A DNA stretch of 21,833 nt from the NCBI GenBank assembly GCA_964562985.1, contig CAZLWE010000057.1, positions 1-21,833 of the forward strand, read 5' to 3'. Every line of letters starts with the position of its first letter. Position 1 is the first letter of the stretch. This document shows, in pieces, positions 1 to 7,398 of this stretch. The DNA comes from SHLQ01 sp964562985 (GTDB lineage Bacteria; Actinomycetota; Acidimicrobiia; Acidimicrobiales; SHLQ01). The notes under the pieces were generated by a model. That model did no database searches and was not told the origin of the DNA. It saw only the letters and a program-made list of their open reading frames with translations. The position numbers and the translations under genes were made by a program.

Positions 1-612
1 AAACGCCGGCAGAAAAAGAGCCACCATGGCCGTGTGTGACAGATAGGCGTAAAAACCCGGCGCGGCAGCGGCTGCGGCGTCGCTGACGTCGCAGGTGAGT
101 GCCGTGTCGCTCGGGCGTTCGCAGGTGACGAAGTCGCCCGTCGGCTGAATGTTCCACAGCGCTGCGCTGAAGCCGTCGTAGGAAACCGGCGCTGCCCGCA
201 ATTCGCCGAGAGCCTCAAAGACGTTTCCACGGGTGCTCATGACGTCAGAGCTCAGGGTGGCGGTGGTGGGTGCGTCGACGCCATCGGGCAAGGCGAAAGT
301 CAGCAAGATCTGAATGCCCACGCCGTCTGGGAAGTTCGGGTTGAGGTTGTCGCCGGCGAAGAGTCCGACGCCGCTTCCCATGAAGCCGAGGGGCGTGTGG
401 CCTTCCCACGCTGTGGTGCCGTCATTGGCGATGCTGATGGCAGTCTCCGACACCCCACTTTGCGTATCGGAGCTATCCGTCGAGCCGGCCGACACGTCGG
501 TAGCGGCACTCGCGCATCCGGCCAACACCAGGGTGAGACCGGCAATGGCGAGAAGCCATCGAGTCGTCCGCTTCGGCTCAACCGTGGTTGCGGGGATGTT
601 CGCTCGCGCCAT
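1..612 (-). CDS. Secreted lipoprotein of unknown function (partial, C-terminus beyond left edge)
   Basis: The minus-strand frame is open from an ATG at 612-610 to the window edge, giving 204 codons without a stop. A clear ribosome binding site (GAAGGAG) lies about 7 bases before the ATG, which fixes the start. The N-terminus is a lipoprotein signal peptide: basic residues (PKRTTR), a hydrophobic run (WLLAIAGLTLVLAG) and lipobox LAGC, so the mature protein should be lipid-anchored outside the membrane. The mature part starts with a Ser/Thr/Ala-rich linker, then a segment reading like a beta-rich extracellular domain (GSGVGLFAGDN, IQILLTFALPDGVD). It faintly resembles DNRLRE-type beta domains, but I do not assign a family. 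No transmembrane or catalytic motif is visible in the present part. Confidence 0.7.
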   Translation of the reverse strand, partial: MARANIPATTVEPKRTTRWLLAIAGLTLVLAGCASAATDVSAGSTDSSDTQSGVSETAISIANDGTTAWEGHTPLGFMGSGVGLFAGDNLNPNFPDGVGIQILLTFALPDGVDAPTTATLSSDVMSTRGNVFEALGELRAAPVSYDGFSAALWNIQPTGDFVTCERPSDTALTCDVSDAAAAAAPGFYAYLSHTAMVALFLPAF

Positions 613-749
613 TCAGGTCTCCTTCTCGACGAGTCGGTGTATCAACCCTATGACGGACCCGTTACTTCCCGGGGGAGCGTCGCTTTGCCAATCGAGTGGT
701 TGGAGAAGCAAGAATGTGTGGTCCCTAGCGATTCGGGAGGGGGTAAGCA

Positions 750-983
750 GTGATTCAGGTAGTCCTGGTCGTGGTGGTCCTCATCCGCTTCCTAGTTCCG
801 CTCGGGACTCTCCGCTTCCCGCTGCCAGCGATCCTCATCTCCTTGGTCGTCGACGCAGCAGACCAGACAATTCTCGTCGCCTTTGATGCCGAACCATTCG
901 CAGTTCCTTGCCGGTTCTGCGGGCCCCTCGATCATCGGTGGCGACTTCAACACGGCCTCGCGTCGAAGCATCGCTGCCTTTGA
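750..983 (+). pseudogene. Truncated 5' remnant of a small membrane protein gene
   Basis: A GTG at 750 is preceded by a strong ribosome binding site (GGGAGGGGG, about 6 bases away), so the start of a real gene appears intact. The first ~45 codons encode a hydrophobic protein (VVLVVVVLIRFLVPLGTLRF, then FPLPAILISLVVDAADQTIL). This resembles the N-terminus of hypothetical actinobacterial membrane proteins with an RFPLP...DAxDQTI pattern; that resemblance is from memory and not searched. After about codon 50 the frame loses this character (VPCRFCGPLDHRWRLQHG) and ends at 983. From about 883 on, coding potential moves to another frame that encodes the end of an EEP-family protein. I read this as the left side of a deletion junction near 890-910. 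It may still be expressed as a short hydrophobic peptide. Confidence 0.5.
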
Positions 984-1173
984 GCGCACGCTCGCAGCGG
1001 CGGACATGCAGCGCCTATCCGAGCTGGGAGAAGAGACCTTTCACCGGTTCGGGCGACCCTTCGTGCTCGACCACTTCTTTGGTCGAGGGCTCCGTGCACT
1101 CGATGGCGGGGTGGTGCCCACGGGAGCGGTGAGCGATCATGAGCCGATCTGGGTTGAATTGTCGCCGACGTAG
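883..1173 (+). pseudogene. C-terminal fragment of an endonuclease/exonuclease/phosphatase (EEP) family protein
   Basis: This frame (TTG at 883, ATG at 886) encodes about 96 residues matching only the C-terminal half of the EEP fold. It contains the IIGGDFNT strand with the catalytic Asp/Asn pair, LDHFF, and a terminal SDHEPIWVEL with the catalytic Asp-His. Intact EEP domains are about 250 residues, so the half with the Mg-binding Asn and Glu is absent. No ribosome binding site precedes the TTG/ATG. The sequence just upstream belongs to a membrane-protein start in another frame. The stop TAG (1171-1173) lies 9 bases before the start of the ATPase gene, the spacing expected if an intact EEP gene once preceded it in an operon. 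The fragment should be inactive. Confidence 0.65.
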
Positions 1174-1182
1174 GATGATGCA

Positions 1183-3498
1183 GTGGAACTGACCGGATTA
1201 AGTCCCAAAGAGGTAGCTCAACGCATCGAAGCGGGAGAGGTCAACCGGCCATGCGATCCGCCGGACCGCACCGTTCTACAGATTCTTCGAGCCAATGCGC
1301 TCACGCCGGTGAACGCGATCATGGTGGTCCTTTTCGTACTCGTGATCATCTCGGGTCACCCCGAAGACGGCCTGTTCGTCGGCGTCGTGCTCTCGAACAC
1401 GATTGTGGGTGTCACCCAGGAGGTGAAGGCCCGTCGTGAGCTGGCCAAATTGCAGGTGCTCACCGAACCAAACGCCACGGTCATTCGCGGAGGGGAGCGA
1501 GAAACCATCGAGTCGGTCGACGTCGTGCTCGGCGACCTTGTCGTGTTGTCGCCCGGTGGGCAGGTTCCCGTCGATGCCGAGATCGTGCGTGCAAACGGAT
1601 TGCTGGTCGATGAGTCGTTGCTGACCGGTGAATCCGACTCGGTGGCCAAAGAGATTGGCGACGAGGTGTTGTCGGGAAGCTTCGTCGTCGCAGGCTCGGG
1701 CACGGCTCGGGCGACCGCGGTAGGAGACGATGGTTTCGCCAGCGACCTCACCATTGAGGCCCGCACGTTTAGCGCTGCCCAATCGATGTTGCGTCAGGCC
1801 ATCGACAAGATCTTGATGTGGCTCACGATCATCATTCCGATCGCCTCGATTCTGTTGCTACTCCGCTTGTTGAGCGCAGAGGAACGCTGGCAAGACGCTC
1901 TGCAGGGAACGGTCGCCGCCGCCGTGGCCATGGTGCCCGATGGTCTGGTGCTCTTGACGAGCCTCGCGTTCGTTGCGGGTGTCCTGAAGTTGTCACGCAA
2001 CCGGGCGCTGGCAAAGCAGCTATCGACGGTGGAGGTCCTGGCCCGTGTCGACGTGTTGTGCTTGGACAAGACCGGAACTATCACCACCGGGGAAATCGTC
2101 TTCTCAGAACTGCACGTCGTAGGCGAACATTCGGCGAGTGATGCCACTGCGGCGGTGACCGCACTCGCCTCCGCCGACGAGGCGCCAAACGCGACAATGC
2201 AGGCGATCATCGACGGGGTCGGTTCGTCGAGCGATTGGGAAGTCGTAGCAACCGAACCGTTCTCGAGCGCCCGGAAATGGTCGGCAACGCAATTCCGTGA
2301 GCACGGCTGGATCTACTTGGGAGCGCCCGACATCTTGTTGGGCGATGACGCAGCGGGAGTCGAACTCATCGATCGCCTGAGTGCTGCTGGCCAGCGCCTG
2401 GTGGCCGTAGCATCGAGTCCCCAGGGCCCCGATGGAGATACCGCGCCGAGCCCGCTCGACCCGATCGCGGTCATCGAGCTGCGAGACGAGATTCGTTCCG
2501 ACGCAGCGGATATTCTTCGCTACTTCTCCGACCAGGACGTGTCGATTAAGATCATCTCAGGCGACAACCCCGAAACGGTCGATGCTATTGGCCACCGTGC
2601 CGGTCTGATGGGCGACCGAACCCCGGTTGACGCCCGAACTCTTGGCGACGATAAAGCAGCGATCGGCAAGGCGCTCGAAGAACACGATGTCTTTGGCCGA
2701 GTGGCGCCCCGCCAAAAGCAGGCCATGGTGAAGGCCCTCCAGGCCCGCAACCATGTTGTGGCGATGACCGGCGACGGTGTGAACGACGTGCTGGCGCTCA
2801 AGGATGCCGATCTCGGGATTGCCATGGGGTCGGGGAGTGAAGCGACTCGATCGGTCGCCGACCTGATCTTGACCGACAACGCCTTCTCATCACTTCCGAT
2901 CGTGGTCGACGAGGGCCGCAAGGTCATCAACAACGTCGAGCGGGTGGCGAACCTGTTCGTCACCAAGGCCATGTATGCCGTACTGCTGACGATAGCTATC
3001 GGCGTGATCGGCAGCCCTTTTCCGTTTCTGCCCCGCCAGCTGACCCTCATCGGTACCTTCAGCATCGGTATCCCCGGCTTCTTTCTCGCCCTCTCGCCGG
3101 AGGTGCACCGCGTGCGAAGCGGATTCCTCGACCGAGTCCTTCGATTCTCGATTCCAGCAGGCGCACTTGCTGCGACGGCGACGTTCATCACCTACGAAGT
3201 CGGACGACGCCAGTTCGACCTTTCGCTGAGCGAGGCCAGAACGTTGGCCACGGTAACGCTCCTCGGTGCCGGGCTGGCCGTGCTCATGGCAGCGAGTCGA
3301 CCGCTTCGTGGATGGAAGATCGGGCTGGCGCTGGCTATGGCGGCGAGTTATGCAATCATCGTGGCCATCCCAAGCCAAAGGGAGTTCTTCGAACTCGACC
3401 TCTTCGGCGGTCCGGCGTGGATCGTATCGGCCATATCAGTGGCCGTTGCCGGCATCGGCATCTTTGCCATCCCGAAGATGATGGACGATGACGGCTAG
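1183..3498 (+). CDS. CtpE-like P-type cation-transporting ATPase
   Basis: A 771-residue P-type ATPase that uses ATP to pump cations across the cytoplasmic membrane. Domain order: TM1-2 (~residues 37-80), actuator domain with LTGES (T148-S151), TM3-4 (~208-275), DKTGT phosphorylation site (D295), nucleotide-binding domain with KWS (K365), GDGVND hinge (G530-D535), and six C-terminal TM segments (~575-765). The TM4 motif MVPDGLVLLTS (P252) resembles the MVPEGLVLLTS of mycobacterial CtpE, a family linked to calcium uptake, so Ca2+ is the likely but unproven substrate. The usual Glu of PEGL is Asp here. The N-terminus is short, with no heavy-metal (CxxC) domain. The start is GTG at 1183, with a weak AGGA 7 bases upstream. 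The gene follows the EEP remnant by 9 bases and converges with the metalloprotease gene 12 bases downstream. Confidence 0.92.
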   Translation: MELTGLSPKEVAQRIEAGEVNRPCDPPDRTVLQILRANALTPVNAIMVVLFVLVIISGHPEDGLFVGVVLSNTIVGVTQEVKARRELAKLQVLTEPNATVIRGGERETIESVDVVLGDLVVLSPGGQVPVDAEIVRANGLLVDESLLTGESDSVAKEIGDEVLSGSFVVAGSGTARATAVGDDGFASDLTIEARTFSAAQSMLRQAIDKILMWLTIIIPIASILLLLRLLSAEERWQDALQGTVAAAVAMVPDGLVLLTSLAFVAGVLKLSRNRALAKQLSTVEVLARVDVLCLDKTGTITTGEIVFSELHVVGEHSASDATAAVTALASADEAPNATMQAIIDGVGSSSDWEVVATEPFSSARKWSATQFREHGWIYLGAPDILLGDDAAGVELIDRLSAAGQRLVAVASSPQGPDGDTAPSPLDPIAVIELRDEIRSDAADILRYFSDQDVSIKIISGDNPETVDAIGHRAGLMGDRTPVDARTLGDDKAAIGKALEEHDVFGRVAPRQKQAMVKALQARNHVVAMTGDGVNDVLALKDADLGIAMGSGSEATRSVADLILTDNAFSSLPIVVDEGRKVINNVERVANLFVTKAMYAVLLTIAIGVIGSPFPFLPRQLTLIGTFSIGIPGFFLALSPEVHRVRSGFLDRVLRFSIPAGALAATATFITYEVGRRQFDLSLSEARTLATVTLLGAGLAVLMAASRPLRGWKIGLALAMAASYAIIVAIPSQREFFELDLFGGPAWIVSAISVAVAGIGIFAIPKMMDDDG

Positions 3499-3510
3499 CT
3501 CAGCGGCCGA

Positions 3511-4203
3511 CTAGCGAACTCCATCGAGTACTCCTTGAGCGACATATCGGGCGACGACGATTTCGTCCTCGGTCAGAACCGTACCGTTCGTGCCCGAGAA
3601 CATGAGTGTTCCCGGGTCTTCGAGTTGGTGATGGAGGCCGAAGATGTGGCCGACCTCGTGGCTCGAAACCCGTTCGTCGTGCACGCTCGGTTCGTCGATC
3701 ACGAAAAACACTCGGGACCCGATCGGCGCAAAGCCATTGACCCGTCCTGCGGTGCGCACATAGAAGCCGTTCACCGCGGAGGGATCTGGGACGTCGAAGG
3801 TGGCGCCGATTTGATCGAAGAAGCGAGAAGTGTCGAGGCCGAGCGCTATGGCTTCGAGAACATCGGTGGGGGCGGCGATGGTAGCGACAGTAATGGGATC
3901 AAAGATGACATTTGCCTGCGCCCAGACCTCGCCCATGTTCTGGCCGATCAGAGTCAGGCCGTCTTCGCTGCGTTGCGAGGAGAGCGAGGAGCCAGCAGCA
4001 TCTGCAGCGTCCTGCATGAGGTACAGCGAAAGCGGGACGGTAATCGGCGTTTCCGGTGCGGGCGCGCTGGGGGAGTCGGTGGCCAGCGTTGAGCTCGGTA
4101 ATGGCGCATCGTCGCCCGATGCTTGCTCGGGAAGTGCCGCTGCGCCACAGCCGACCAGAACGAGGGCCGGCAAGGGGCCGAGCAGCAGGGCGCGTCTGTC
4201 CAC
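3511..4203 (-). CDS. Metzincin/matrixin-like zinc metalloprotease lipoprotein
   Basis: A 230-residue exported protein. The N-terminus is a lipoprotein signal peptide (MDRRALLLGPLPALVLVGCG; lipobox LVGC). An Ala/Ser/Pro-rich linker follows, then a C-terminal catalytic domain with the complete metzincin zinc site HEVGHIFGLHH (HExxHxxGxxH; H182, E183, H186, G189, H192) and a nearby Met-turn candidate GTLMFSG. This is the pattern of matrixin-type peptidases, which cleave proteins at the cell surface using a catalytic zinc. No propeptide cysteine switch is visible. The start is GTG at 4203, chosen because it gives a textbook signal peptide; its ribosome binding site is weak. The gene converges with the ATPase and is divergent from the dnaG leader. 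The natural substrate is unknown. Confidence 0.75.
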   Translation of the reverse strand: MDRRALLLGPLPALVLVGCGAAALPEQASGDDAPLPSSTLATDSPSAPAPETPITVPLSLYLMQDAADAAGSSLSSQRSEDGLTLIGQNMGEVWAQANVIFDPITVATIAAPTDVLEAIALGLDTSRFFDQIGATFDVPDPSAVNGFYVRTAGRVNGFAPIGSRVFFVIDEPSVHDERVSSHEVGHIFGLHHQLEDPGTLMFSGTNGTVLTEDEIVVARYVAQGVLDGVR

Positions 4204-4255
4204 AGATTGGTAACCCGCACCGTCTACGGGTACTTCCGCGCACCGACAATTCCAC

Positions 4256-4294
4256 TGAAAGAGCGTCTTTGCGACTGAATGAGCGTCTTGCGAC
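4256..4294. repeat. Two-copy tandem direct repeat upstream of dnaG
   Basis: Two adjacent units, 4256-4275 and 4276-4294, share TGAA/GAGCGTCTT/GCGAC. They differ by one substitution (A/T at the fifth base) and one missing T in the second unit. The repeat lies 53 bases upstream of the divergent metalloprotease start and about 260 bases upstream of dnaG. A double binding site for a regulator is possible; replication slippage is the simple alternative. Confidence 0.7.
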
Positions 4295-4443
4295 AGTGCT
4301 GCCCACGGCGCGTGAAAAAACCTAGCAATTCAGATGAACAGGTCGTAAAGTCCGCCAACAGAGCCAACCTTCGTAGACGAAGCCATCGCCAAGTGGCTCA
4401 AGGCCTGAGTGGGACTCGTCAACTCCGCTGGACTGCGCTGAGG

Positions 4444-4542
4444 ATGCAGCCGGGGCGCCGTATCGGTGTCGGCCTTGTCCTCGTTTTCGTTGGGGTGGCC
4501 TTGGTCTGGGTCGCCTCAACAATTGGCACATTGCGCGAGTAG
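4444..4542 (+). CDS. Possible 32-residue single-pass membrane protein
   Basis: A short ORF from ATG 4444 encodes MQPGRRIGVG followed by the hydrophobic run LVLVFVGVALVWVAST and a short end (IGTLRE). The pattern is a positively charged N-terminus and one transmembrane helix. The frame is also open upstream, with a GTG at 4393. No good ribosome binding site precedes either start. It ends 10 bases before dnaG, so it could be a leader peptide co-transcribed with the replication/sigma operon. Chance is a real alternative for an ORF of this size. Confidence 0.33.
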   Translation: MQPGRRIGVGLVLVFVGVALVWVASTIGTLRE

Positions 4543-4552
4543 GTTCATGGCC

Positions 4553-6331
4553 ATGGGCATCGTCGACGAAGACGTGGAGCGAGTTCGGCAATCGACCGAC
4601 ATCGTCAAACTGATTTCCGAGCACACCCAGCTCAAGCGCGTCGGGCGTCGCTGGAGCGGTCTGTGTCCGTTCCACAACGAGAAGACTCCGTCGTTCTCGG
4701 TCAACTCCGAAGAGGGCTTGTACCACTGCTTCGGCTGCAAAAAGAGCGGCGATTCGATCACCTTCGTACGAGAGCTCGAAAACCTCGACTTTCCCGGTGC
4801 AATCGAACACCTGGCACGCAGGGCGAGCATCACGCTTCGCTACACCGACGCCAACGAAGGGGCAGTACGCAATCGCAAGAAACGCCTACAGGGCCACGTT
4901 GGCAAGGCCGTGGAGATCTACCACGAGCTGTTGCTCTCAGATGCACTCGCCGGGGTAGCGCGGAACTATCTACGAGAGCGGGGCTTCGATGGCGACATGG
5001 TTCGGCGCTATCAGGTTGGCTTCGCCCCCGAAGGCTGGGACTACCTCTCGCGACGCCTCAAGATCAGCGACGCCGATCTGACAGACAGTGGACTCGGCAA
5101 GATCAACAGCATCGGCAAGCAGATGGATTGGCAACGCGGTCGCATCGTATTCCCCGTCTTCGACGAACGAGGCGACGCGGTCGGCTTTGGCGGACGCATC
5201 ATGCCTGGGGGAGAGGGCGCCAAATATATCAACAGCCAAGAATGCGCCGTGTACTCGAAGAGTCGGATTCTTTATGGCCTTAACTGGGCGAAGGAGCACG
5301 TTGTCTCGTCGGGCGAGGCGATTATCTGCGAGGGTTACACCGACGTGACCGGCTTTGGCCGCGCCGGCATTCTCAACGCGGTCGCAACGTGTGGCACGGC
5401 GCTCACCGACGACCACCTCAAGCTGCTGAAACGGTTCACCAATCGAATCGTCTTGGCCTTCGATGCTGATGATGCGGGCAAGGCTGCAGCCGAGCGCGTT
5501 TACGAATGGGAACAGAAATACGAGATTGAGGTGATGGTCGCCGACTTGCCGACCGGGGTTGACCCAGACGACATTTCCCGCTCCGACCCGGAACGCCTTG
5601 AGCAGTCGGTCTCGGGAGCGTTGTCGTTCTTGGCGTTCCGGTTGGAACGCGAACTCGCTCGTCATTCGTTGGACTCGATTGAGCATCGGGCCCGGGCGGC
5701 AGAAGATGCGTTGGCGTTGGTGGCCGAACACCCGAACACGTTGGTGCGCGATGAATACATCATGACGATCGCCGACCGTTGTCAGATCGACGCGGCGCGT
5801 CTGCGCGAGATGCAAGCCAAGCCACGAGCACGCCGCCAGCAGGCGGCCGAGCCGATGTCCGTCGTGGCTCCCCAGATCGGGTCTGACCATATCGAAGACC
5901 AGGCACTCCAGTTGGTAATCGCAGGCGACGACCCGTTCGTTGACCTGCTGTCCGAACCCATGTTTGCGGCATCGAAGCAAAAACAGATCTACATTGCGCT
6001 GCGCGAGGGGGACTCCGTACGCGAAGCTATGGACATGCTTGGAGCGGATGAAGCAGATCTCCTCGTTGAACTGGCGGCATCTCCTGACGATCAGTTGGAC
6101 GCATCTGCAATCGTCTCGCGCCTTCTCGGCAAGTGTGCAAAGCGTTTGGCCGGTGAGCTTGAGGCGACGGCGAAACGTACGGGGAACGTCCGCGATGTGC
6201 ACTCGGAAACCAAGTTCCTTCGACAGTGGTCAATAGATCTACGGGAACCTGTCTCCGACCCTCAAGACCTGTCTCCTCTCGCCGATTGGATAGCAAATCG
6301 CGATATCGAGCAGGGGGAACCGGCGCAGTGA
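4553..6331 (+). CDS. dnaG: DNA primase DnaG
   Basis: Bacterial primase, which synthesises the RNA primers for DNA replication at the fork together with DnaB helicase. The protein is about 592 residues, normal for the family. Order of domains: CHC2 zinc finger with CPFH (C38, H41) and CFGC (C59, C62); the primase N-terminal domain; the Toprim catalytic core with EGYTD (E260) and FDADDAG (D304, D306) that bind Mg2+; then a less conserved helical C-terminal domain for helicase binding. The start is ATG 4553 (MGIVDEDVERVR), preceded by AGTAGG at a 9-base spacing. An in-frame ATG at 4547 would sit too close to that site. Its stop codon overlaps the GTG of the following sigma-factor gene by 4 bases (GTGA), so the two are co-transcribed and probably translationally coupled. 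Confidence 0.96.
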   Translation: MGIVDEDVERVRQSTDIVKLISEHTQLKRVGRRWSGLCPFHNEKTPSFSVNSEEGLYHCFGCKKSGDSITFVRELENLDFPGAIEHLARRASITLRYTDANEGAVRNRKKRLQGHVGKAVEIYHELLLSDALAGVARNYLRERGFDGDMVRRYQVGFAPEGWDYLSRRLKISDADLTDSGLGKINSIGKQMDWQRGRIVFPVFDERGDAVGFGGRIMPGGEGAKYINSQECAVYSKSRILYGLNWAKEHVVSSGEAIICEGYTDVTGFGRAGILNAVATCGTALTDDHLKLLKRFTNRIVLAFDADDAGKAAAERVYEWEQKYEIEVMVADLPTGVDPDDISRSDPERLEQSVSGALSFLAFRLERELARHSLDSIEHRARAAEDALALVAEHPNTLVRDEYIMTIADRCQIDAARLREMQAKPRARRQQAAEPMSVVAPQIGSDHIEDQALQLVIAGDDPFVDLLSEPMFAASKQKQIYIALREGDSVREAMDMLGADEADLLVELAASPDDQLDASAIVSRLLGKCAKRLAGELEATAKRTGNVRDVHSETKFLRQWSIDLREPVSDPQDLSPLADWIANRDIEQGEPAQ

Positions 6332-7368
6332 GCAACGCAGAGCCGAGTGTTTCGAAGGATGCTGCGAGCACGGACAGCGTTGTCGAAAAGCGGGCACAGC
6401 GTGAACGAACACATGCGCTCAACTCTGAACGCTCGATCAACTCCACCGACTCCACCCGGGTGTATCTCAAAGAGATTGGACGGGTACCGCTGCTCACCGG
6501 AGCCGAGGAAGGCCGCTTGGCGGAGCGAATCGCCACGGGGATCAAGGCCGAAGAAGAGCTGGCTTTACATGCTGCCGCCGACACTCTCGACGGAGTCGAA
6601 CCGTCACGACGGGCCTTGCTCGAACGTCATGTCCGCCGGGGCGACGCCGCTAAGGAGGACCTGACCGAAGCGAACCTTCGCCTGGTGGTGTCGATCGCCA
6701 AGCGGTACGTCGGACGGGGTATCCCGCTTCTCGACCTCATTCAAGAAGGCAACCTCGGTTTGATGCGCGCGGTCGAGAAGTTCGACCACCAGAAGGGCTT
6801 CAAGTTCTCTACCTACGCGACGTGGTGGATCCGCCAGTCGATCACCCGCGCCATTGCCGACCAGTCTCGAACGATCCGGATTCCCGTGCATATGGTCGAG
6901 GTAATGAGTCGTGTTCGCCGGGAGCAACGGCGTCTCACGCAGGAGTACGGCCGAGAGCCCTCACTCGAGGAGCTCGCACTGGTCTGTGACCTGGAACCGA
7001 ACCGAGTTCAGGAGCTTCTCAAGATCGCGCAGGACCCATTGTCACTCGATACTCCGATCGGAACCGAAGACGACTCCAGCTTGGCCGACTTCGTCGAGGA
7101 CTCCCAGGCCATTCGACCTGCGGACGCAGCGACTCGAAAGATGATGGGAGCCGAGGTAACCGAGGTACTGGACCAACTTTCGCCGAGAGAACAAGAGGTA
7201 GTCCGGTTGCGCTTTGGGCTGGACGACGGTCGCCCGCGGACCCTTGAAGAGGTTGGGCGCACCTTTGGTGTGACCCGTGAGCGGATTCGCCAAATCGAGT
7301 CAAAGACGCTGGCGAAACTGCGACACCCGCAACGCAGCGAACACTTGAAGAGCTATCTGGTCGACTGA
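6328..7368 (+). CDS. rpoD: RNA polymerase sigma-70 factor, primary type (RpoD/SigA)
   Basis: Sigma factor that directs RNA polymerase to -35/-10 promoters. It is 346 residues. A short charged N-terminus replaces the usual region 1.1. Region 1.2 follows (STRVYLKEIGRVPLL, ~48-62), then regions 2.1-2.4 (~113-185, including FSTYATWWIRQ and RTIRIPVHM), region 3 (~190-260), and region 4.2 with the helix-turn-helix TLEEVGRTFGVTRERIRQIE (~305-325). It ends in HPQRSEHLKSYLVD as in housekeeping factors. The start is GTG 6328, overlapping the dnaG stop (GTGA) with AGGGGG 11 bases upstream. The dnaG-rpoD order matches the macromolecular-synthesis operon, though rpsU is not here. The short N-terminus leaves open a group-2 (SigB-like) sigma, but position and conservation favour the principal factor. 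Confidence 0.93.
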   Translation: MSNAEPSVSKDAASTDSVVEKRAQRERTHALNSERSINSTDSTRVYLKEIGRVPLLTGAEEGRLAERIATGIKAEEELALHAAADTLDGVEPSRRALLERHVRRGDAAKEDLTEANLRLVVSIAKRYVGRGIPLLDLIQEGNLGLMRAVEKFDHQKGFKFSTYATWWIRQSITRAIADQSRTIRIPVHMVEVMSRVRREQRRLTQEYGREPSLEELALVCDLEPNRVQELLKIAQDPLSLDTPIGTEDDSSLADFVEDSQAIRPADAATRKMMGAEVTEVLDQLSPREQEVVRLRFGLDDGRPRTLEEVGRTFGVTRERIRQIESKTLAKLRHPQRSEHLKSYLVD

Positions 7369-7398
7369 CTGACTTTCCCGGCCTTCGGCCCCTGCGGG

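Larger units (their letters stand above)
4204..4552. other. Long intergenic region upstream of dnaG-rpoD
   Basis: About 350 bases between the divergent metalloprotease and dnaG genes. It holds a two-copy tandem repeat (4256-4294), a nested inverted repeat (outer arms GAGCCA 4361-4366 and TGGCTC 4394-4399; inner hairpin CTTCG/CGAAG around 4369-4382), and a possible 32-residue membrane ORF (4444-4542). The main promoter of the dnaG-rpoD operon should lie here, but I see no convincing -35/-10 pair. No tRNA or known riboswitch is recognisable. Confidence 0.5.

Noticed and set aside
314..886. Plus-strand ORFs over the left end (314-886, 397-753)
   Set aside because: They are antisense to or overlap the lipoprotein gene with a signal peptide and ribosome binding site, and their translations are low-complexity and Arg/Ser/Pro-rich.
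4970..6202. A 410-codon minus-strand ORF inside dnaG
   Set aside because: It lies entirely opposite the conserved primase frame; such long antisense ORFs are common in GC-rich genes, and its translation has no recognisable domain.
7369..7398. GGCCTTCGGCC hairpin as a terminator between rpoD and the GH5 gene
   Set aside because: The stem is only four pairs with a three-base loop and no T-run on either side.
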